Positions 9,426-18,400 of a stretch of DNA of 64,000 nucleotides are shown piece by piece. Numbering within the stretch: the first letter of the stretch is position 1; each line of letters starts with the position of its first letter. The notes under the pieces were generated by a model, which saw nothing but the letters and a program-made list of their open reading frames with translations, did not search any database and was not told the origin of the DNA. A program made the translations under genes and the position numbers. Source of the stretch: CAWFXC01 sp963819735 (GTDB lineage Bacteria; Actinomycetota; Acidimicrobiia; IMCC26256; DASPTH01); assembly GCA_963819735.1 (NCBI GenBank), contig CAWFXC010000001.1:1674001-1738000 (forward strand), given 5' to 3'.

Positions 9426-10532
9426 ATGTCTGATACCTCCCACGAGGACCTCCTCACCGCGTTCGTCGCAGATCAGGCAGCCGGCTCGAGCGACCCGGCA
9501 CCCATCCGGGCGTTGGACGCGCCGTCGATGGTGCGCTTGGCGCGCCGTGGGGTGCCATGGATCCTGGGTGGCGCGGTGGTGTATCTCCTTGCGCCATCAG
9601 TCCTCGGCGTGCTGGCCGCGTCGGATCGCCTGGTCGAGATCGACTGGTACTGGATGGCCGCGCTCCTGGCCTGCCAGGCGGCGGTGCTGTACCTCACCTG
9701 GGTGTTGCAGCGCCTCTTGATCGAGGACGGAAAGAGTCAGCGTCCTCCGCTGATCCTGATCGCTTCGACCCAGCTCGTCGGGAACGCCGTCGCCACGGCA
9801 GCCCCGTTCGGCGGCGCGGCCGGAACGACTGCCCAGGTGCGTGCCCTCGCCCGGCGCGGCGTCGACCCCCGGCGCGCCACGGCAGGCATCATCGCGTTCT
9901 CGCTCTTGCAGGTCGCCTCAATCGGTGCGCTCGCACTCGTCGGACCCCTGATGGTGATCTTCGGCGTCGCCGTACCGGCCACTCTCGGCCGCACGGCATT
10001 GCTCGGTTGCTCAGCCCTCGGGATCATCACACTCCTCCTCGTCTTGATGTTGCGCACCGACCGGGCAGCGGACTGGATCGGCACGGCCGTCGGCTTCGTG
10101 CTCCGTCGGGATCCCAAGCGGATCGTCGTGATGCTGCGCCGTGAGCGTCGACACCTGCGTCGGGCGATGGCCGGACCCGGCCGCGCCCCCAAGGTGCTCG
10201 GCGTCGCCCTGGCCCGATCCATCGCCGACTACCTCTGTCTGCTGGCCGCCGTGGCCGCGGTGAGCTCGACTCCCCAACCCGGGCTCGTCCTCCTCGCGTT
10301 CGTGGCTGCCGCGGTCCTGCGTTTGATCCCCTTGACGCCGGGGGGTCTCGGACCGGTCGAAGCGGCGCTCATTCCGTTGCTGGCCGCGGCGTCCACGACG
10401 CGCTCGGGGGCTGTACTGGCCACGCTGGCGTACCGGGTCGCGTCGCTGTGGATCCCGCTGCTCTTCGCGGCGCCGGCGATGTGGTGGCTGCGACGTCACA
10501 CCTCCGAAGAGGCAGTCCTCGTCACCTCCTGA
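9426..10532 (+). CDS. Flippase-like integral membrane protein (LPG synthase TM/UPF0104 family)
   Basis: A 368-residue polytopic membrane protein. The first ~40 residues are polar; after that, about eight hydrophobic segments follow, beginning WILGGAVVYLLAPSVLGVL. The segment NAVATAAPFGGAAGT and the late LTPGGLGPVEAALIPLL are the two conserved patches of the lysylphosphatidylglycerol synthase transmembrane/AglD-like family. Members without the C-terminal aminoacyl-transferase domain, like this one, are thought to move or anchor lipids in the membrane. The ATG at 9426 follows GCGAGAAGCC. It stands alone. Confidence 0.85.
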   Translation: MSDTSHEDLLTAFVADQAAGSSDPAPIRALDAPSMVRLARRGVPWILGGAVVYLLAPSVLGVLAASDRLVEIDWYWMAALLACQAAVLYLTWVLQRLLIEDGKSQRPPLILIASTQLVGNAVATAAPFGGAAGTTAQVRALARRGVDPRRATAGIIAFSLLQVASIGALALVGPLMVIFGVAVPATLGRTALLGCSALGIITLLLVLMLRTDRAADWIGTAVGFVLRRDPKRIVVMLRRERRHLRRAMAGPGRAPKVLGVALARSIADYLCLLAAVAAVSSTPQPGLVLLAFVAAAVLRLIPLTPGGLGPVEAALIPLLAAASTTRSGAVLATLAYRVASLWIPLLFAAPAMWWLRRHTSEEAVLVTS

Positions 10533-11277
10533 AAAGGGGAGGTCGGCGGTGCCGAGCTATACCTGCGAGCAGGACACGCAGGTGAGCGTTCACCCTGGCG
10601 CGCTGGCGAAGAACTGGATCTGACCGCCGATGACCACGCGGGGACGACTTCAGACATCGGAACACTTGCCCGAGGTCCGCGAATCGATCTCGACGTCAGG
10701 TCTCGGGCCGGTTTGGAACCTTGCCGTTGGTTGTCCAGCGGGACGGATCGTTGCTGGCTCACCTCAGCCGGGCCTGTGCTCAGAGCATCTTCGACCTGTG
10801 CCTGTGCGAGGTGGACATCCCGATGTCTCGTTCGTCGAAGCGTGCGGTCCGGCACCACCTGGCGCGTAGCGCTCGGGTGCTCGGCCTCCATCGCGAGCGT
10901 TGAGTGTCGTGCTGGAGTTGCGTCGCAACACTTTCGGCCACCGACCCCATATAGCCCGCGGTGCGCTCGCCCGGCCACCGAGATCACCGCGCCGGAACGA
11001 CGCGACGAGGCGCCCATAGCGCCGGTTCCAGGACTCGCGATCTGTACGCGTGTTCCTACGCCGTCGGCAGCCTCCGCCCACCATCACGACGGCAGGCAGC
11101 TAGAGAGAACCCGACCCGCCGAGACTCCCGAAGCTACGAGCAACCCCGCAACGCCACCACGAACTCAATCAGGCAGTTGTGGTGCGCTAGTCCGGCAGTC
11201 GACCCCGCCGATCGGGGCGACGGATAGGGCAACTCGCCGGTGCTCTAGACGAGGTTCGGTCCGTGGACCATCGCGCT
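10533..11277. other. Long gap without a recognisable gene
   Basis: About 745 bp between two convergent genes. Open frames of up to 170-210 codons exist on both strands but their proteins are Arg/Ser/Pro-rich, carry no motif and overlap each other, as expected for non-coding high-GC DNA. No tRNA-like fold or clear repeat was found. Confidence 0.45.
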
Positions 11278-12606
11278 TCACTTCGACCGATACACGCCGA
11301 CTGCTCGCGAGTAGTCGTTCGGGTCGTTGGTGCGTGGGTCGGAGGTGACGACCAGGAAGGTGTTGCCGTCGACGGTTCCTGCGTAGGGCTGGCCGGGCGT
11401 CGGAAGTGGTGGGTCGGCGATCTTCCATGCGCGGCCGTCGGTTGACTGGAGAAGAAGGCCGGGCGTGGTGACTTCCTGACTGCCTGCGTAGCCGAGCGCG
11501 AGGACCGAGGTCGGGCTCGCCACGAGCGCGGTGATGCCGCTGATCGGCGCAGGAGCACCTTCGTAACTCTTCTTCCAGTGGCTGAGATCCTGTGAGCGCC
11601 AGATTGCGAGGTGGGTTCCGCCGACGCCGTCGGTGCCGGCGGCAAGGATGGCGCCGCGTTGCGTGGCGAGTTGCGTGATGCTGGCGGTGGGGAGTGTCGT
11701 CGCGCGCCACTGCGTGAGGTCGCTGGTCTGCCAGATCGTGCGCGGGCCGGCGACGACGACGGTGTCACCTCGTGACGTCACCGCCCGCAAGCCGCCCTCG
11801 AACGGCGCGCGGACGTCCAGCTGGTGTGGGCCCGCGACATGCTGCCAGTGGTGGCCGTCGGGTGACGTCCACACCGCGGGTGCAAAGCCACCCGGGAGGA
11901 GCGTTCCGTCAACGAAGCTCCCTTGGAACACCTGACCGACCGCGACGAAGCCCTGGTCAGTGGCGGCGACAGCTGCGATTGAGCTCTTCGCCGTCGTCAC
12001 ACCCGCCGGGATCGACGGGGTGGTCGGCTGCAGCGCCTTGCTGTGCTGCCGGACCCAGGAACTGCCATCGGTCGAGTCCCAAACAGCGGCTTGCTTGTCG
12101 GCGCCGGTGCCCACCGCAACGAAGCGTCCGTTGGCAGCGACGACGTCCGTCACGACGCTGCCGTCGAGGCCTGTTCCGAAACCGGGCACGGTCGCGCGCG
12201 TCCAGGTCTGATTGTCGTCGCTCGACCAGATGCCGTAGCCGACCGCGACCTCAACGCCGTGGGCAGTGGCGACTGCAAACACTTGTCCCTCGAACCTCGC
12301 TTCCTTAGTCCAGCCAGTGAGGGCCCGAGGCGGTCCCGTGATCAGCGTGGACGCCGGCCCGGACTGCACCGAAGTGCCGCTGTGGTCCGATCGAATGATC
12401 AGCCATAGCGCGACGGCCGTAACCGTCAACGCGAAGGCAGTGACCGCCGCGATGACGGACCGGTGTCGTGCGTGCAGCGGCCGATCCTCAGATGAACGCT
12501 GACTCCCGGCGAGCACCTCGATGTCCGCAAACGGCGGCGGAGGTGGACCCGCGTCCACGATCGCGTACACGAGCGGACGAAGCTTCGAATCCAGGGTGTC
12601 AGGCAT
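11278..12606 (-). CDS. Membrane-anchored BNR/propeller-repeat protein, likely sigma-factor partner
   Basis: A 442-residue protein: a cytosolic stretch of about 48 residues, one transmembrane helix (VIAAVTAFALTVTAVALWLI, about 49-68), then a long extracytoplasmic domain of repeated W-S-x-D-x-x-x-W blades such as IWSSDDNQTWTRA, VWDSTDGSSWVRQ and VWTSPDGHHW, typical of BNR/sialidase-like beta-propellers. Its ATG overlaps the restored stop of the ECF sigma gene (ATGCCTGA), the usual layout for an anti-sigma factor, although no zinc-finger anti-sigma motif is visible. I infer that it senses an envelope signal and holds the sigma factor; the alternative is a simple exported propeller in the same operon. 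Confidence 0.7.
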   Translation of the reverse strand: MPDTLDSKLRPLVYAIVDAGPPPPPFADIEVLAGSQRSSEDRPLHARHRSVIAAVTAFALTVTAVALWLIIRSDHSGTSVQSGPASTLITGPPRALTGWTKEARFEGQVFAVATAHGVEVAVGYGIWSSDDNQTWTRATVPGFGTGLDGSVVTDVVAANGRFVAVGTGADKQAAVWDSTDGSSWVRQHSKALQPTTPSIPAGVTTAKSSIAAVAATDQGFVAVGQVFQGSFVDGTLLPGGFAPAVWTSPDGHHWQHVAGPHQLDVRAPFEGGLRAVTSRGDTVVVAGPRTIWQTSDLTQWRATTLPTASITQLATQRGAILAAGTDGVGGTHLAIWRSQDLSHWKKSYEGAPAPISGITALVASPTSVLALGYAGSQEVTTPGLLLQSTDGRAWKIADPPLPTPGQPYAGTVDGNTFLVVTSDPRTNDPNDYSRAVGVYRSK

Positions 12607-13058
12607 CTAAAACCTTCCTCAGGGCCTTGCGGGCCCGCGAGATGTCGACGGACCGCGCCGTCGCTGATCTCCAGGAGTTCGGCGATCGAGCGGGGATCGA
12701 GGTCTTCCCAGTAGGTGAGATAAATCACGGCGCGTTGACGCTCGCTCAGTTCGGCGACGGCAGCGAGCACCTCTGGCTGTGGTGTCGTTGGGCCATAGTC
12801 CACGTCCCGAAAGGCCGCTGCGCGCTCGTTGCGCTCACGGCGCCGATTCTGCCGCTGAGTCATCCGGACCTGGTTGAGCACCGCCTGGTAGAGGTACGCA
12901 CGTCGGTTCTCGACCATCGGCCAACGACGAGCCTCGAATGCAGCTGCGACCCCGGCCGCGACCGCGTCGGCGGCACCATCCGGCCCGACGAGCATCGTCG
13001 CGAATCGAGTCAACTCCTCGGCGTACTTCTCGTACACCTCGCTATCGGACGGCCCCAT
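12599..13058 (-). CDS. ECF RNA polymerase sigma factor (SigE-family style), frame break at the end
   Basis: About 153 residues when repaired. Region 2 is YAEELTRFATMLVGPDGAADAV..., followed by NRRAYLYQAVLNQVR; region 4 is LSERQRAVIYLTYWEDLD and IAELLEISDGAVRRHLAR, the helix-turn-helix for -35 recognition. The raw frame runs on to 12426 with a nonsense tail; the natural ending RARKALRKVLDA and a TGA at 12599-12601 are in the adjacent frame. The break is at about 12632-12640 in a GCGGG stretch, consistent with loss of one CG. The repaired stop overlaps the ATG of the propeller gene by translational coupling. An AAGGATCG ribosome site precedes the start. Confidence 0.75.
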
Positions 13059-13334
13059 CGATCCTTACAATGCCGCCACCACCGCAACCGGGTGACACAA
13101 AGCGTGGAAGTACCTAAGCATGCACTGCCCGCCGCGTGCCCCTGACGAGGCACAGTCCTGACGGCCAGCCCCGCGGGACACCGCACCTCGCTTCTGACGT
13201 GCCCGAAGGGGGTGTACTTCGACTGACGACGACCGACTATCTGGTGATCATCTAGCCGCGACGTGATCCTGCGCGCGTGAGACGGTCTGCTCGCACGGCG
13301 GACGGACGAACACCACGGCGCGGGGGACGACAGA

Positions 13335-13763
13335 ATGCCAGACCCCGCGGCAGTCTGTATCGGCCAGGTTGGGATCTGCCGGACTAGCGCGATGCGCTAC
13401 GAAGGCGTCGTCTACGTGAGCGGCTCAACCAAGGCGTGGGCGACCATCGAAGACCTCGACGCGGTCGAATGGCTGGGCACCATCGGCGAGATTCGCAACA
13501 TCTCGCCACACTCTGGTCTGCACACCATTCGCATCGGCGAAGGCGAACGTGTTGGTGCTTTCGCGGTCATGGAAGTCGACTACGACGAGGAAGAGCGCTC
13601 GGGGGATCGCTCGCCGGACGAACACCGTTCGGGACGGACCCGTACGAAGGATCGCACTAAATCACTGTCAGCCAGTGCGCAGGTTCGGCGCTACCGGTTT
13701 CGGTACGGGCAATCATGCAGTGCGCCTAGCTGGCCCGCCGACGCGGCCCCAGACTCTCCATGA
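13335..13763 (+). CDS. Hypothetical protein, possibly truncated
   Basis: A 142-codon frame with a GGGGGA ribosome site eight bases before the ATG. Residues 20-90 (from MRYEGVVYVSG to EVDYDEEER) look protein-like, with an acidic end, but the last 50 residues are Arg/Ser-rich and look like read-through after a frame change. I recognise no family. It stands between the sigma gene, read the other way, and a small membrane protein. Confidence 0.3.
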   Translation: MPDPAAVCIGQVGICRTSAMRYEGVVYVSGSTKAWATIEDLDAVEWLGTIGEIRNISPHSGLHTIRIGEGERVGAFAVMEVDYDEEERSGDRSPDEHRSGRTRTKDRTKSLSASAQVRRYRFRYGQSCSAPSWPADAAPDSP

Positions 13764-13805
13764 GATCGAGCGGATCAAGTCCCAGGGGAGAAGCTGACCG
13801 ACCGA

Positions 13806-13833
13806 TACTCATAGGTCTACAGACTTATGAGTA
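13806..13833. promoter_or_regulatory. 28-bp palindrome over a start codon
   Basis: The arms TACTCATAGGTCTA (13806-13819) and CAGACTTATGAGTA (13820-13833) are inverted copies with 12 of 14 positions pairing (one G-T and the central pair differ). The right arm contains the ATG of the next gene (13827). This size and symmetry fit an operator for a dimeric repressor or a start-codon-blocking hairpin in the mRNA. Confidence 0.45.
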
Positions 13834-14204
13834 GCGAGACCTTGGGAGGGGCTGTGCCGGAATCGCGTGTCGAGATTTCGAGGTGCACCCGTCGGACGAT
13901 CTCCGGGCCTGCTATCGCGCTCGCAATTGTCGTCACCGTGTCTGCGTTCGCGGTGGTTGGCTGTGGATCCACAGAGACGGTGAGCTGCGCGCGGAACACA
14001 GCTGGGACCAACGCGAGCTGCGAGAAGTCTTCGCAGAGCAGCGTCGAGGCATGGGCCGGAGATGCAACGACGTGGGTAGGCGGTCACTTATGGATCACGC
14101 TCGTGGGCGTTGGCGGCGTTTGCTGGCTGGTGAGCTCGTCCGTCGAGTCAGCCACTTCGGGCGCGAAGGACAAGGGCTCTGCCACCAAAGCCGAAAGACA
14201 ATGA
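13827..14204 (+). CDS. Small putative lipoprotein/membrane protein
   Basis: A 125-residue frame. A hydrophobic segment (ISGPAIALAIVVTVSAFAVV, about 25-44) ends in VVGC, which fits a lipobox with Cys at about residue 46; a second hydrophobic stretch (LWITLVGVGGVCWLVSS) follows at about 88-104 and the tail is charged. No family recognised. The start codon sits in the palindrome at 13806-13833, and no strong Shine-Dalgarno is visible, so start and expression mode are uncertain. Confidence 0.4.
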   Translation: MSSETLGGAVPESRVEISRCTRRTISGPAIALAIVVTVSAFAVVGCGSTETVSCARNTAGTNASCEKSSQSSVEAWAGDATTWVGGHLWITLVGVGGVCWLVSSSVESATSGAKDKGSATKAERQ

Positions 14205-14455
14205 CGCTTTGCGCGTTGCAGAGCCGGTGATGGAAGAACGTAGGAACGGGCTGCGCATGGGCCTCGGCCGTCGAAGCGGTGCCCGCGATCCCCACTGAAC
14301 GTTTCGTTGCATCCTGTTCATCCAGCGACCAAGTGCAACCATTCACACTTCGACCTTACAAACGCGCCGCCGCGATCGAAGGCAGTCTGCGCACCGGTAC
14401 GTCCGCGACCCGCGCAAGGTCCCAACTCACCGCCGCGCAGAATCGGGATGAGCGG

Positions 14456-14683
14456 CTACTCAGTCGTGACCCGCCAGAAGCTGTAGCAGTGTGTGCAGGC
14501 GATCACGAGGCCTTCGCTCGGGTCATCGCGTGTCGCAAGGTGATGCTCGCCTCGTTTTCGGCATTCCTCAAAGAGTCGTTGGAGTTCGGTTTCGAGTTCT
14601 GCCTCACTGCCGATCGGGTGGGGGTAGTAGACGCCGGAGGGCGGGCGGTCGATGCTGGGCAGTGGATGGAACGGGTCGGTCAC
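14456..14683 (-). CDS. Small protein with an ACTHC motif
   Basis: From the GTG at 14683 the frame gives 75 residues. The second half, ELETELQRLFEECRKRGE then a short loop and VIACTHCYSFWRV, has an amphipathic helix and a C-x2-C pair that look like a genuine small protein rather than a shadow frame. The open frame extends upstream to an ATG at 14773 but that part is Ser/Arg-rich. Function unknown; a metal-binding or redox CxxC is only a suggestion. Confidence 0.45.
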   Translation of the reverse strand: MTDPFHPLPSIDRPPSGVYYPHPIGSEAELETELQRLFEECRKRGEHHLATRDDPSEGLVIACTHCYSFWRVTTE

Positions 14684-14813
14684 GAGGCCGAGGCTAGGAC
14701 GCGTATGGCTAGTACGGAACCGAGAGTGCTGAGCGGCGAGGACGCTCAGGGCTGGAGACAGCACGCCGCGCACGGATCGCGAGTCCTGGAACCGGCGTTA
14801 TGGGCCAGGAAAA

Positions 14814-16772
14814 ATGAGGCGGCGAGGGCGAGTGCGAGCGCAGACTGGCGAGGGTTTAGTCTCGCCGCCAGTGAAGCATCGAGATGCCTCGGGGTGCTGT
14901 GCCTGCGGTCGGCTGACGCTTCTACTGCTCGTCTGCTGCACTTCGCTGGTGGGGATCTCTCTGCCCGCCGCGGCCGCCCCGGCCACTACCACCACCGAGC
15001 CCGCGGGCAACGCGACGCCTGCGCCGCTACCGACGCCCCGCCCCGCTGACTTCGACGCCAGCGGTACCGTCAGTGCGTTCCCGTCGCCTGGTACGCCGAC
15101 GGCCTCGCCGGTCACGACGATCACGTTCCGGGGAGCGGGCGCCGCTGGCCTGACGTCGTTCGAGGTGACCGGTAGCTCGAGCGGCGTGCACCCAGGCCGT
15201 TTCCAGCCGCACCCGGACGGTCAGGGCACGACCTTCGTGTCCGACTCCGCGTTCACGCCCGGCGAGACGGTGACCGTGACGAGCTCGCTCGATGTGCGCG
15301 GCGCGAGCAACGGGTCGTACTCCTTCACGGTGGCGACGCCGTCGCCGTTCCCCGACGAACCGTTGCCCACGGTCAAGCCCACGTCGAAGAAGAGTCCCAA
15401 GGACGACCTTCTGCACTTCGTGAGTCGGCCCGACCTCACGCCACCCAAGGTCACGGTCACCACCCAGCCGAAGGACACTGCGCCGGGCGAGATCTTCCTC
15501 ACACCCGCTGGCGGTGACTCCCAACAGAGCCTCGTGATCGACGACGACCAAGGCCAACCGATCTGGGTGTCGCCCCAGGCGGGCACGCGCGTCCTCAACC
15601 TCGAGGAGCAGACCTACCGGGGCCAGCCCGTCCTCACCTGGTACAGCGGATCGGTCGTGAGCCCGGGCGTCGGGCAGGGCTCCGACGTGATCGCCGACCA
15701 GACCTACCACCAGATCGCGCGCGTCTCGGCAGTGAACGGCTACGCCGCGGATCTCCACGAAGTGACGATCACCCCTGAGAACACGGCCTTGATCACGATC
15801 TACAACCCAGTGATCGTCGACGCGTCGTCGGTCAAGGGCGCGAAGAAGCAGCGGGTGCTCGAGCCCGTGATCCAGGACATCGACATCGCCACCGGGACGC
15901 TGCTGTTCGAGTGGCACGGCCTGTCATCGATCCCGCTCACGGACTCGTACCAGCCGGTGCCCAAGACGGCCGGCAGCACCTACGACTACGTGCACCCCAA
16001 CTCGATCGCAGTGGCGGCCGACGGCGACCTGATCTTGTCGGGCCGCCACACGTGGACCGTCTACAAGATCGATCGCGCCAGCGGCGTGCTCGACTGGCAC
16101 CTCGGCGGCAAGGAGGACAACTTCACTATCGCGAAGAGCGCCGAGTCGGCGTGGCAGCACGACGTGCGCCCGAACCCCGACGGCACCCTGACGATCTTCG
16201 ACAACGGATCTGCCAACCAAACGGTCACGCACAAGACGCGCGGTTTGGTGTTGCGCCTCGACGAGCAGTCGATGACCGCGACGCTCGTGCGCCAGTACCC
16301 CGCACCAGGCCAGGTCGAGTCGACGAGCCAGGGCAGCTTCCGGCTCCAGCCCAACGGCGACTACTTCGCCGGGTGGGGTGACCAACCGGAGTTCACGGAG
16401 TTCGCAAGCGACGGCACGATCGTCTACGACGCCAAACTCCCCAACTCCTCGGGCGGCACCATCACGTCCTACCGGGCAGTGCGGTCACCGTGGACGGGTC
16501 ATCCCACCGACCTTCCCGCGGTGGCGGTGCGACGGGGTTCCGGCGACGAGATGACGGTGTACGCGAGTTGGAACGGCGCCACCGACGTCGCTAGTTGGAC
16601 GGTACTTGCCGGGCCCGACTACGCGAATCTCACACCGCTGACGTCGGTCGCCCGTGACGGATTCGAGACCGCTATCCACGCCACCAGCAACCTGCCCTAC
16701 TACGCGGTGCAGGCGGTCGGCGCCGACGGCACGGTGCTGGCGACCTCGGAAGTCGTGACACCTCGGTCGTGA
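14814..16772 (+). CDS. Secreted arylsulfotransferase-family (ASST) protein
   Basis: A 652-residue exported protein with an N-terminal signal helix (LTLLLLVCCTSLVGISLP, about 33-50) and a Thr/Pro-rich linker. The central part carries the ASST signatures: YDYVHPNSIAVAADGD, the GRHTWTVYKID strand, DWHLGGK, and AWQHDVRPNPDGTLTIFDNG. In characterised ASSTs a propeller transfers sulfate from phenolic sulfate esters to phenols without PAPS. The ATG at 14814 follows CCAGGAAAA; a GTG at residue 20 is an alternative start that would shorten the positively charged leader. Its stop overlaps the GTG of the sulfatase by four bases, so both are translated together and both act outside the membrane. Confidence 0.85.
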   Translation: MRRRGRVRAQTGEGLVSPPVKHRDASGCCACGRLTLLLLVCCTSLVGISLPAAAAPATTTTEPAGNATPAPLPTPRPADFDASGTVSAFPSPGTPTASPVTTITFRGAGAAGLTSFEVTGSSSGVHPGRFQPHPDGQGTTFVSDSAFTPGETVTVTSSLDVRGASNGSYSFTVATPSPFPDEPLPTVKPTSKKSPKDDLLHFVSRPDLTPPKVTVTTQPKDTAPGEIFLTPAGGDSQQSLVIDDDQGQPIWVSPQAGTRVLNLEEQTYRGQPVLTWYSGSVVSPGVGQGSDVIADQTYHQIARVSAVNGYAADLHEVTITPENTALITIYNPVIVDASSVKGAKKQRVLEPVIQDIDIATGTLLFEWHGLSSIPLTDSYQPVPKTAGSTYDYVHPNSIAVAADGDLILSGRHTWTVYKIDRASGVLDWHLGGKEDNFTIAKSAESAWQHDVRPNPDGTLTIFDNGSANQTVTHKTRGLVLRLDEQSMTATLVRQYPAPGQVESTSQGSFRLQPNGDYFAGWGDQPEFTEFASDGTIVYDAKLPNSSGGTITSYRAVRSPWTGHPTDLPAVAVRRGSGDEMTVYASWNGATDVASWTVLAGPDYANLTPLTSVARDGFETAIHATSNLPYYAVQAVGADGTVLATSEVVTPRS

Positions 16773-18400
16773 TCCCCCGAATCGGCCTCACCGTCGCCCT
16801 CGTCGCAGCTTCCGTAGCCATGTCGGTCGTCGTGACCGCCACGCCGACCGGCGCGGCCACGACCGTCGCATCCGCGGCCACCCGACCGAACATCGTCTTC
16901 ATCCTCACCGACGACCTCGACGCCGCCACCTACGACCCATCCATGTTCCCGGCATTGCACGATCTCATGTCCACCCAGGGAGTGAGCTTCAGCCACTTCT
17001 ACGTCGACGACTCGCTCTGCTGCCCGTCACGTGCCTCGATCCTGCGCGGCCAGCTCGTGCACAACACCGACGTGCTGAACAACGCGCCTCCGACCGGCGG
17101 CTTCGAGAAGTTCCACGCGAAGGGTCGCGAGCGGTCAACGGTCGCGACCTGGTTGCACGCGGCGGGCTACCGCACCGGCCTCTTCGGCAAATACCTCAAC
17201 GGCTATCCCGACACCGTGGCGGCCCGGTACGTGCCGCCGGGATGGGACACCTGGGTGAGCCCCAGCGGCGGCAACCCTTACGCCGAGTACCACTACCAGC
17301 TCAACGACAACGGCACCCGCGTCCAGTACGGACACCAGCCTGCCGACTACCTCGTTGACGTGCTGTCACACAAAGCCACCGACTACATCCGCACGAGCGC
17401 GGGGAAGCAGCCGTTCTTCGCGTACATCGCGCCCTACGTGCCCCACGAGCCCGCCACACCGGCACCGCGCTACGCCAACGCGTTCCCCGGCGCGATCGCG
17501 CCACGCACCCCGTCGTTCGACCAACCCGCGAACAAGGACGACCCGTACTTCCTGCGAGCCCGCCCGCCGCTCTCCCCCGCTGTGCTCGCCTACACCGATG
17601 ACCTTTACCGGCGACGCCTCCAAGACATGCTCGGCATCGACGACATGCTGCGCAACGTCGTCACCGCGCTCCAACAAACCGGTCAGCTCAACAACACCTA
17701 CATCTTCTTAGGGTCCGACAACGGGTTCCACCTCGGACAGCACCGACTTCCGCCCGGGAAAGAAACCGCCTACGAGGAAGACATCCGAGTTCCTCTGTGG
17801 GTGCGCGGTCCCGGCGTGCCTCACGCCACGACCGTCGGCCAGTTCGCGATGAACGACGACCTGGCATCCACCTTCGCTGCCATCGCCGGCGCCAAGGCTC
17901 CAGCCTTCGTCGACGGACGCTCCCTTCTGCCGCTCCTCCAGCCGAACCCCTCACCGTCACCCTGGCGCAATAGCGTGCTCGTCGAGCACTACGGGCGTCA
18001 GACCGTCGCCGGGCCTACCCCCACCGCGACCACCGAACCACTCAGCCGCTTCTCGGCCGGCTCCCGCCGAGCCCCGGCCGAGCCCGACAACGACAACGCG
18101 TTCAACCAGGCAAACGCTCAAGGAGCAACACCCGGCCGGCTACCGATGAACTCGTTGAACGCGTTCGGCGTCGCCGTGCCTGCCTACCGGGCCCTGCGCA
18201 CGAGCCGTTACCTCTACGTCGAGTACGCCTACGGCGCCCGGCAACTCTTCGACGTGGTCGCCGACCCGAACGAGACGAACGACATCGTCAACTCCACGAG
18301 CCCGGTCACCGTCCACGCCTTGTCCCGTCACCTCCACGCGCTCGAACAATGCCGTGCCCAGAGCTGCCGCCGACTGGAGAACCAACACCTTCCGACCTGA
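16769..18400 (+). CDS. Secreted sulfatase (formylglycine type)
   Basis: A 543-residue exported hydrolase. A signal peptide occupies about residues 1-30; RPNIVFILTDDLD holds the two Asp calcium ligands, and CCPSRASILRGQ at 84-95 is the C-x-P-x-R motif in which Cys84 would be converted to formylglycine. GKYLNGYP, SDNGFHLGQHRLPPGKETAYEE (read in two parts: SDNGFHLGQH and KETAYEEDIRVPLW) complete the active site. No formylglycine-generating enzyme is in the window. The GTG start sits in a GTGA overlap with the arylsulfotransferase stop. Substrate is unknown; release of sulfate from aryl or carbohydrate esters is the family reaction. Confidence 0.9.
   Translation: MIPRIGLTVALVAASVAMSVVVTATPTGAATTVASAATRPNIVFILTDDLDAATYDPSMFPALHDLMSTQGVSFSHFYVDDSLCCPSRASILRGQLVHNTDVLNNAPPTGGFEKFHAKGRERSTVATWLHAAGYRTGLFGKYLNGYPDTVAARYVPPGWDTWVSPSGGNPYAEYHYQLNDNGTRVQYGHQPADYLVDVLSHKATDYIRTSAGKQPFFAYIAPYVPHEPATPAPRYANAFPGAIAPRTPSFDQPANKDDPYFLRARPPLSPAVLAYTDDLYRRRLQDMLGIDDMLRNVVTALQQTGQLNNTYIFLGSDNGFHLGQHRLPPGKETAYEEDIRVPLWVRGPGVPHATTVGQFAMNDDLASTFAAIAGAKAPAFVDGRSLLPLLQPNPSPSPWRNSVLVEHYGRQTVAGPTPTATTEPLSRFSAGSRRAPAEPDNDNAFNQANAQGATPGRLPMNSLNAFGVAVPAYRALRTSRYLYVEYAYGARQLFDVVADPNETNDIVNSTSPVTVHALSRHLHALEQCRAQSCRRLENQHLPT

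Noticed and set aside
10496..11017. A 173-codon leftward frame
   Set aside because: No hydrophobic pattern or motif, overlaps other frames of equal quality; read as non-coding.
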